The notes under the pieces were generated by a model, which made no database searches, was not told the DNA's origin, and saw nothing but the letters and a program-made list of their open reading frames with translations. Shown one piece after another: positions 6,762-10,692 of a stretch of DNA of 10,692 nt; the stretch's first letter is position 1, and the number at the start of each line of letters is the position of its first letter. The translations under genes and the position numbers were made by a program. The DNA comes from DATJBC01 sp035515515 (GTDB taxonomy: Bacteria > Actinomycetota > Acidimicrobiia > Acidimicrobiales > UBA8190): assembly GCA_035515515.1 (NCBI GenBank), contig DATJBC010000215.1, forward strand, positions 1 through 10,692. The letters are read 5' to 3'.

Positions 6762-6781
6762 CGGGCCGGGAGCCCGGCCCG
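6762..6781 (+). terminator. Strong GC hairpin downstream of the NUDIX gene
   Basis: CGGGCCGGG (6762-6770) is perfectly complementary to CCCGGCCCG (6773-6781), giving an 8-bp stem capped by a GAGC tetraloop. It lies about 150 bp after the NUDIX stop and about 360 bp before acpS. No U-tract follows, as is often seen in actinobacterial terminators. It could act in either direction because it is symmetrical. Confidence 0.45.
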
Positions 6782-6959
6782 AGGGCCACACGGGCGCCGG
6801 TCGGACCCCGGGCGGGGCCGGTGCCGGGCCCACCCCGCACGCACGCCGCTGGAGGGTGACAGCCGGTCCCCCGGCACGCCGCCGGGTGGGCCGGGAGCCC
6901 CTTGTCGCCGCGCCGCCAGGACGCCTCCTCCTGCGGTAACGGGGTCGTGGGGCGGCGGG

Positions 6960-6965
6960 TAGTGT
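6960..6965 (+). promoter_or_regulatory. Candidate -10 element for the carrier-protein operon
   Basis: TAGTGT lies 8 nt before a GTG (6974) and about 175 bp before acpS. It may drive a long leader transcript, or a leaderless short ORF (6974-7150) that ends inside acpS. No -35 hexamer is clear. It is the best promoter-like hexamer I find in the AT-richer segment, but a promoter closer to acpS cannot be excluded. Confidence 0.3.
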
Positions 6966-7139
6966 CACACCTCGTGAGAGGGCCGGTGGGCTTGCTCACG
7001 CCTCGTGGTCAACCAGGCACCGCGCTCAGGTCGCGAGCGCAGGTGACGATACAAACGTGTCGAACTTCCTCGGGACGCGCCGTGGGCGGCGGGCTTCTGA
7101 CGTTCTCGGGGACGGAGACGATCTGGCAGGCAGGGAAAC

Positions 7140-7604
7140 GTGAACGCTGAGGCAGGTGGTGTGCGGGTGGGCATGGACGTGGTCACCATCGTGGAGGTCG
7201 CCGACTCCCTCGCCGTGTTCGGGGACCGCTACGTCGGGCGGCTCTTCACCGAGCACGAGGTCGCATCGTGCCGGGGAAGCGACGCGTCGGTCGCCGCCGG
7301 CCTGGCCGCCCGGTTCGCCGCCAAGGAGGCGGCCATCAAGGTGTTGCGCCCCTCGACGCACCAGCCGGAGTGGCGGTCGATCGAGGTCCGCCGGCACCCG
7401 GACGGCTGGTGCGCGCTCCATCTCTCCGACAGCGCCGCTCGCCTGGCACGCCAACAGGGCATCTCCGACATGGCGGTGAGCCTCACCCATGACCGCGCCA
7501 TCGCGGCGGCCGTGGTGGTTGCCTTGGTCGACGGGGAGCGGTCCGGCAAGGAGCGGGGCGCTCACGGCGGCGCCGGGCGCGCCACGAGCGAGGAGACCCT
7601 CTGA
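7140..7604 (+). CDS. acpS: Holo-[acyl-carrier-protein] synthase, AcpS-type phosphopantetheinyl transferase
   Basis: Transfers 4'-phosphopantetheine from CoA to the carrier-protein serine. The 154-aa product has both AcpS signature regions: VGMDVVTI with metal-binding D13, and RFAAKEAAIKVL (residues 58-69) with metal-binding E63. The C-terminal SLTHDRAIAAAVVVAL strand corresponds to the usual SLSHt..yA.A.v. A polar 25-residue tail extends past the usual end of the family (about 120-130 aa). Start: GTG 7140 with an AGGGAA sequence 4 nt upstream; GTG 7161 and ATG 7173 are alternatives that keep D13. Its stop overlaps the carrier gene start by one base (TGATG), so it almost certainly serves that carrier. 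Whether the genome has another AcpS for fatty-acid synthesis cannot be seen here. Confidence 0.88.
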   Translation: MNAEAGGVRVGMDVVTIVEVADSLAVFGDRYVGRLFTEHEVASCRGSDASVAAGLAARFAAKEAAIKVLRPSTHQPEWRSIEVRRHPDGWCALHLSDSAARLARQQGISDMAVSLTHDRAIAAAVVVALVDGERSGKERGAHGGAGRATSEETL

Positions 7605-7852
7605 TGGACGACGAGATCCGGCAGATCCTCGCTGAGCACGGGCGCCTTCCCGTCGAGATCAGCGACCTGAGCGACGACGCCGACCTCTACCAGGCGGGCA
7701 TGACCTCCCACGCCTCGGTCAACGTCATGCTCGCCCTCGAGGACGCCTTTGACATCGAGTTCCCCGAGAGCATGCTCCGCAAGAGCACCTTCGAGTCGGT
7801 GGGTGCGATCCGCGACGCGCTGGTGACCCTTGTCGGTGCACCGGCGGAGTGA
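7604..7852 (+). CDS. Small acyl/aminoacyl carrier protein
   Basis: This 82-aa acidic four-helix carrier holds the growing or charged group as a phosphopantetheine thioester. The attachment serine is S35 in DLYQAGMTSHASV, followed by the helix NVMLALEDAFDIEFPE, the recognition helix of ACPs. The residues around the serine (M-T-S-H) differ from the D-S-L of fatty-acid and polyketide ACPs; from memory they resemble the G-[LM]-[ST]-S-x-A-S-V of carriers paired with amino acid:carrier-protein ligases. A GAGGAG Shine-Dalgarno sequence lies upstream of the ATG, which overlaps the acpS stop. The flavoprotein gene starts 7 bp after the stop. The aminoacyl role is inferred from the ligase in the same operon; carrier identity itself is secure. 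Confidence 0.9.
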   Translation: MDDEIRQILAEHGRLPVEISDLSDDADLYQAGMTSHASVNVMLALEDAFDIEFPESMLRKSTFESVGAIRDALVTLVGAPAE

Positions 7853-7859
7853 GGCCACG

Positions 7860-9017
7860 ATGACCCCCAGCAACGACCACGAACTCGCCCGCACCGCCGC
7901 CCGGATCGCCGAGGAGGTGGCGGGCCCCGCCGCCGACGACGTGGATCGCAAGGCCCGGTTCCCGTCCGAGGCGGTCGACGCCCTGCGGGCGGCCGAGATG
8001 ATGTCGGTGCTCGTGCCACCCGAGCTCGGAGGCCCGGGACGGTCGGTGCTCGAGGTGGCCGAGGCGGTCGGCGCCCTGGCGCGGCACTGCGCCACGACGG
8101 CCATGGTCTACGCCATGCACCAGATGCAGGCGGCGTGCCTCGTCCGTCATTCACACTCCGAGGGGCTGCGCCAGTACCAGCGCGACCTGGTCGCCCGCCA
8201 GTACGTGCTGGCCTCGGCCACCACCGAGATCGGCGTGGGCGGGGACATCCGGACGAGCAAGTGCGCCGTCGAGCGCGCAGGTGGGCGCTTCCGGCTCGAG
8301 AAGCAGGCCCCCGTGATCTCCTACGGCGAGAACGCCGACGCCGTGCTGGCCACCGCCCGCCGGACCCCCGACAGCCCGCCCAGCGACCAGGTCCTCGTGC
8401 TGTGCACCCCGCCCGGGTTGGAGCTCGAGGCCATCAGCGGCTGGGACACCCTCGGGTTCCGGGGCACCTGCAGCCTGGGCTTCGTGCTGCGGGCCGAAGG
8501 TGACGAGCGCCACGTGCTCGACGACCCCTTCGCCGACATCGCCAGCCAGACGATGCTGCCGGTGTCCCACATCCTGTGGAGCTCGGTCTGGCTGGGGCTC
8601 GCCGCCGCCGCGGTGGACCGGGCCCGGCGCTTCGTGCGGGCCGAGGCCCGCAAGAACCCCGGCGTGACGTCACCCGCCGCCGTGCGCCTGGCCGAGCTCA
8701 TGTGTGTGTACCAGCAGATGGACGCCCTGGTGCAGCACGGCGCCCGGTCCTTCGACCGGGCGTGCGACGACCCCGACGTGCTCGCCGGCATGGGCTTCGC
8801 CATCGCCATGAACAGCCTCAAGGTCTCGGCGTCGACGCTCGTGGTCGACATCGTGGGGCGGGCCATGGTGATCTGCGGCATCACCGGCTACCGCGAGGAC
8901 TCGCCCTACAGCCTCGGTCGCCTCCTGCGTGACGCGCACGGCGCCGCGGTCATGGTCAACAACGACCGCATCCTCGCCAACAACGCCCAGATGCTCCTCG
9001 TACACAAGGAGGACTAG
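7860..9017 (+). CDS. Acyl-CoA-dehydrogenase-fold flavoprotein acting with a carrier protein
   Basis: The 385-aa product has the full ACAD layout: N-terminal helical domain, beta domain with SATTEIGVGGD (about 119-129, the flavin/substrate loop) and ISGWDTLGFRGTCS (about 192-205), and a C-terminal helical bundle ending LRDAHGAAVMVNND. In classical ACADs the bases after LRDA read ..YEGT.., supplying the catalytic Glu; here the aligned position is V366 with N367-N368-D369 following, so that Glu is missing. Relatives acting on carrier-bound aminoacyl groups (for example prolyl-carrier dehydrogenases) make oxidation of the tethered amino acid plausible; a flavin monooxygenase-type role is an alternative. 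ATG 7860 has a GTGAGG sequence 6 nt upstream and leaves a 7-bp gap to the carrier gene; the in-frame GTG at 7830 would lie inside that gene. Confidence 0.82.
   Translation: MTPSNDHELARTAARIAEEVAGPAADDVDRKARFPSEAVDALRAAEMMSVLVPPELGGPGRSVLEVAEAVGALARHCATTAMVYAMHQMQAACLVRHSHSEGLRQYQRDLVARQYVLASATTEIGVGGDIRTSKCAVERAGGRFRLEKQAPVISYGENADAVLATARRTPDSPPSDQVLVLCTPPGLELEAISGWDTLGFRGTCSLGFVLRAEGDERHVLDDPFADIASQTMLPVSHILWSSVWLGLAAAAVDRARRFVRAEARKNPGVTSPAAVRLAELMCVYQQMDALVQHGARSFDRACDDPDVLAGMGFAIAMNSLKVSASTLVVDIVGRAMVICGITGYREDSPYSLGRLLRDAHGAAVMVNNDRILANNAQMLLVHKED
9006..9013 (+). promoter_or_regulatory. Strong Shine-Dalgarno sequence deciding the ligase start
   Basis: AAGGAGGA lies inside the last codons of the flavoprotein gene, 7 nt before GTG 9021. 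It is the best ribosome-binding site in the window and fixes the GTG as the start of the ligase. Confidence 0.8.
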
Positions 9018-9020
9018 GCG

Positions 9021-9929
9021 GTGTCTGGAGCGCAGGAGGCCTTTCGGCGCGAGCTGCTCGACGCCGGGCTGCTGATCGACGGCGGGGTGAACGGGCTCTA
9101 CGGCCGCTCCTACGCCTACGAGCGCGTCGCCTCGGGCGTGATGGCGCTCACCACCCGCACGGGGGTCGCCGAGCACGCCCCGTTCATGCACTTCCCGCCG
9201 GTCATCCCCCGGTGGCTCCTGGAGCGGACGGACTACCTGCGGTCGTTCCCCGACCTGACCGGGTCGGTCCACACCTTCCGCGGGGACGACAAGCTCCACG
9301 CCCGCCTGCTGGCCCTGGTCGAGGCCGGGAAGGACTGGGTCGAGGTGCTCGAGCCGGCCGACGTCGTGCTGCGCCCCGCGGCGTGCCACCCCGTGTACCC
9401 GTTGTGCACCGACGGCCCGCTGCCCGCCGAAGGGCGGCGCTTCGAGGTGCACGGCTGGTGCTTCCGCCACGAGCCCAGCACCGACCCCGCCCGCATGGTG
9501 GCCTTCCGGATGCACGAGTTCGTCTACGTGGGCGATCCCGACGGCGCCGTCGCCCACCGCGAGGTCTGGGTCGATCGGGGCCGGCAGATGCTCGAGAGCC
9601 TCGGCCTCGACATCGACGTCGTGGTGGCCAACGACCCGTTCTTCGGCCGTGTGGGCCGCGTGCTGGCGGCCAACCAGCGCGAGGAGGCGCTCAAGCTCGA
9701 GTTCGTGACCCCCATCACCTCCACCGAGTCGCCCACCGCCATCGCCTCGGTCAACCGGCACCAGGACCACTTCGGGCAGACCTTCGGCATCCGCTCGGCG
9801 AACGGCGAGGTCGCCCACTCGGCGTGCTTCGCCGTCGGGGTCGACCGCACCACCCTGGCCCTCCTGCGCACGCACGGGCTCGACCCCGACCGCTGGCCGG
9901 CCTCGGTCCGGTCGCAGCTGTGGCCATGA
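9021..9929 (+). CDS. Amino acid:[carrier protein] ligase (class II aminoacyl-tRNA synthetase homologue)
   Basis: Homologues of the SerRS catalytic core activate a small amino acid with ATP and load it on the phosphopantetheine of a carrier protein instead of tRNA (described in Bradyrhizobium and Agrobacterium). The 302-aa product shows GGVNGLYGRSYAYERV near the N-terminus, class II motif 2 in FRMHEFVYVG (R163, E166), and motif 3 in GVDRTTLALL (R276). C122 (ACHPVYPL), E166 and C269 (HSACFAVG) match the Cys/Glu/Cys zinc site of archaeal-type SerRS and these ligases, which positions the amino group of the substrate. There is no N-terminal coiled coil or other tRNA-binding domain. The partner carrier is two genes upstream. 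Known members use Gly or Ala; the preferred amino acid here cannot be read. The stop overlaps the next start by 4 bp. Confidence 0.9.
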   Translation: MSGAQEAFRRELLDAGLLIDGGVNGLYGRSYAYERVASGVMALTTRTGVAEHAPFMHFPPVIPRWLLERTDYLRSFPDLTGSVHTFRGDDKLHARLLALVEAGKDWVEVLEPADVVLRPAACHPVYPLCTDGPLPAEGRRFEVHGWCFRHEPSTDPARMVAFRMHEFVYVGDPDGAVAHREVWVDRGRQMLESLGLDIDVVVANDPFFGRVGRVLAANQREEALKLEFVTPITSTESPTAIASVNRHQDHFGQTFGIRSANGEVAHSACFAVGVDRTTLALLRTHGLDPDRWPASVRSQLWP

Positions 9930-10692
9930 CCCAGCAGCTGTTCGCGCTCGACCCGGCGACCTACCAGCCCCACCCGCTGCACGACCCGGAGCGGAACTGG
10001 ACCGAGACCAACTGCTGGCTCGACATGATGATCGAGGTCCTCAACGTCCTGGGCGTCGACCCCGTGACGGCCTCGGCCTTCACGTTGTCCACCGACTTCG
10101 ACGGCGAGCAGTGGACGCTGTTCAAGTTCCCGCCCGAGGACCTGCGCACCCTCTTCGGCCTGGAGATCGCCGAGCTCTACGTGTGGCGGCCCGTGGTCGA
10201 CCACCTGGCCGAGCACCTCGCCCTGGGGCACCTGCTCACGGTGGAGGTGGACGCCTTCTACCTCCCCGACACGGCGGGCATCACCTACCACCTCGACCAC
10301 GTGAAGACGGGCATCGTCCCCCAGATGCTCGACCGGGACGGGCGCCGCCTGGGCTACTTCCACAACGCCTCGTACTTCGAGCTCGAGGGCGACGACTTCG
10401 ACGGCATCTTCTGGTTGCCGGGCGGCCGGGACCCCCTGGCCCTGCTGCCCTACATCGAGGTCATCACGCTCGACCACCTGCGCCGGGCCGATCCCGACGA
10501 CCTGCTCGACACCGTGCGCAACCTCACGCGGACCCACCTGGCCCGCCGCCCGGCCACCAATCCCATGCCGAGGTTCCGGGCCCGGCTGGAATCCGACCTG
10601 CCGTGGCTCGTCACCCAGGAGGACGCCTCCTTCCACTCCTACGCCTTCGGCACCTGCCGCCAGTGCGGGGCCAACGCCGAGCTCGCCGCCGA
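9926..10692 (+). CDS. DUF1839 family protein, 3'-truncated by window edge
   Basis: I recognise the DUF1839 pattern: PHPLHDPERNWTETNCW, then DFDGEQWTLFKFPPEDL, then VDAFYLPDTAG, HVKTGI and GYFHNASYFELEGDDFDG. ATG 9926 overlaps the ligase stop (ATGA), giving 255 visible residues with no stop before the edge. The family has no established biochemistry known to me, but as I recall it commonly accompanies amino acid:carrier-protein ligases. C30 at the start of a predicted helix, H122/H125, and H146-N147 in a later strand resemble the Cys-His-Asn/Asp arrangement of papain-like folds; the VDAFYLP...H..H order is like BtrH, which transfers an acyl group from a carrier protein to an aminoglycoside. 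A CRQC pair (C244, C247) is near the visible end. Acyltransferase function is inference. Confidence 0.82.
   Translation, partial: MTQQLFALDPATYQPHPLHDPERNWTETNCWLDMMIEVLNVLGVDPVTASAFTLSTDFDGEQWTLFKFPPEDLRTLFGLEIAELYVWRPVVDHLAEHLALGHLLTVEVDAFYLPDTAGITYHLDHVKTGIVPQMLDRDGRRLGYFHNASYFELEGDDFDGIFWLPGGRDPLALLPYIEVITLDHLRRADPDDLLDTVRNLTRTHLARRPATNPMPRFRARLESDLPWLVTQEDASFHSYAFGTCRQCGANAELAA

Larger units (their letters stand above)
6610..7139. other. Non-coding interval between the NUDIX gene and the carrier-protein operon
   Basis: About 530 bp without a convincing gene. The left part (to about 6900) is extremely GC-rich and holds a 13-bp direct repeat and a strong hairpin. The right part (about 6960-7139) is visibly lower in GC, uses A and T freely, and carries a TAGTGT hexamer. 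A 58-codon frame (GTG 6974 to TGA 7150) overlaps the start of acpS, but only about 70 percent of its third positions are G or C, against nearly all in neighbouring genes, so I do not annotate it as a gene. The segment probably holds the terminator of the NUDIX gene and the promoter and 5' leader of the operon. Confidence 0.6.

Noticed and set aside
6974..7150. A 58-codon ORF as a genuine protein-coding gene
   Set aside because: Third-position GC is about 70 percent against nearly all in neighbours, many codons are unusual for this genome, and no motif is recognised. It is kept only as a possible leader ORF in the findings.
8670..9875. Long - strand open frame opposite the flavoprotein and ligase genes
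   Set aside because: Composition is low-complexity Val/Gly/His/Glu-rich with no domain pattern, while the + strand carries complete ACAD and ligase motifs with ribosome-binding sites.
9021..9929. A true seryl-tRNA synthetase or a tRNA synthetase fragment/pseudogene
   Set aside because: The length matches stand-alone amino acid:carrier-protein ligases, all zinc and motif residues are intact, and a carrier protein and AcpS are in the same operon. There is no sign of a broken tRNA-binding domain.
9524..10636. Long - strand open frame opposite the ligase and DUF1839 genes
   Set aside because: It is a mirror of codon bias on the + strand; the DUF1839 motifs and the 4-bp overlap support the + strand reading.
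1..10692. tRNA or rRNA genes, CRISPR array, insertion sequence or prophage
   Set aside because: I found no cloverleaf-like segment, regular spaced repeats, transposase motifs or terminal inverted repeats; almost all of the window is accounted for by the listed genes.

Overview
The window is very GC-rich (third codon positions are almost all G or C) and densely coded. Several genes have no Shine-Dalgarno sequence but carry a TAnnnT hexamer 6-8 nt before the start codon. The NUDIX protein resembles mycobacterial MutT1. Together these suggest a high-GC actinobacterium, possibly a deep lineage such as Acidimicrobiia; I cannot name a species.

Left part (1-5955), glycan assembly and export. A family 2 glycosyltransferase cut by the left edge and a PIG-L-type deacetylase lie on the + strand. 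They converge on a - strand block read as GT14-like glycosyltransferase, Wzx/MATE-type flippase, nucleotidyltransferase, then 2H (LigT-like) phosphoesterase. The inventory of transferases, deacetylase and flippase fits building, trimming and translocating a lipid-linked cell-surface glycan. The flippase has its own candidate promoter, a 12-codon leader ORF whose stop overlaps the flippase start, and upstream 10-bp direct repeats.

Middle (5956-7139). A divergent promoter region with two TACGAT elements serves the GT14 gene leftward and a single-domain NUDIX hydrolase rightward. About 530 bp of non-coding sequence follows, with a strong GC hairpin (probable terminator), a 13-bp direct repeat and one candidate promoter.

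Right part (7140-10692), the most interesting section. It is a tightly packed operon with overlapping or near-touching genes: holo-ACP synthase (AcpS), a small carrier protein, an acyl-CoA-dehydrogenase-fold flavoprotein, a class II aminoacyl-tRNA-synthetase-like amino acid:carrier-protein ligase, and a DUF1839 protein cut by the right edge. Inferred logic: AcpS adds phosphopantetheine to Ser35 of the carrier; the synthetase homologue, which keeps a Cys/Glu/Cys zinc triad but has no tRNA-binding domain, charges the carrier with an amino acid; the flavoprotein, which lacks the usual catalytic Glu, may modify the tethered aminoacyl group; DUF1839, with a papain-like Cys/His arrangement reminiscent of BtrH, may move the aminoacyl group to an acceptor. 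The acceptor is unknown. The adjacent glycan genes make an amino-acid-decorated saccharide a reasonable but unproven guess.
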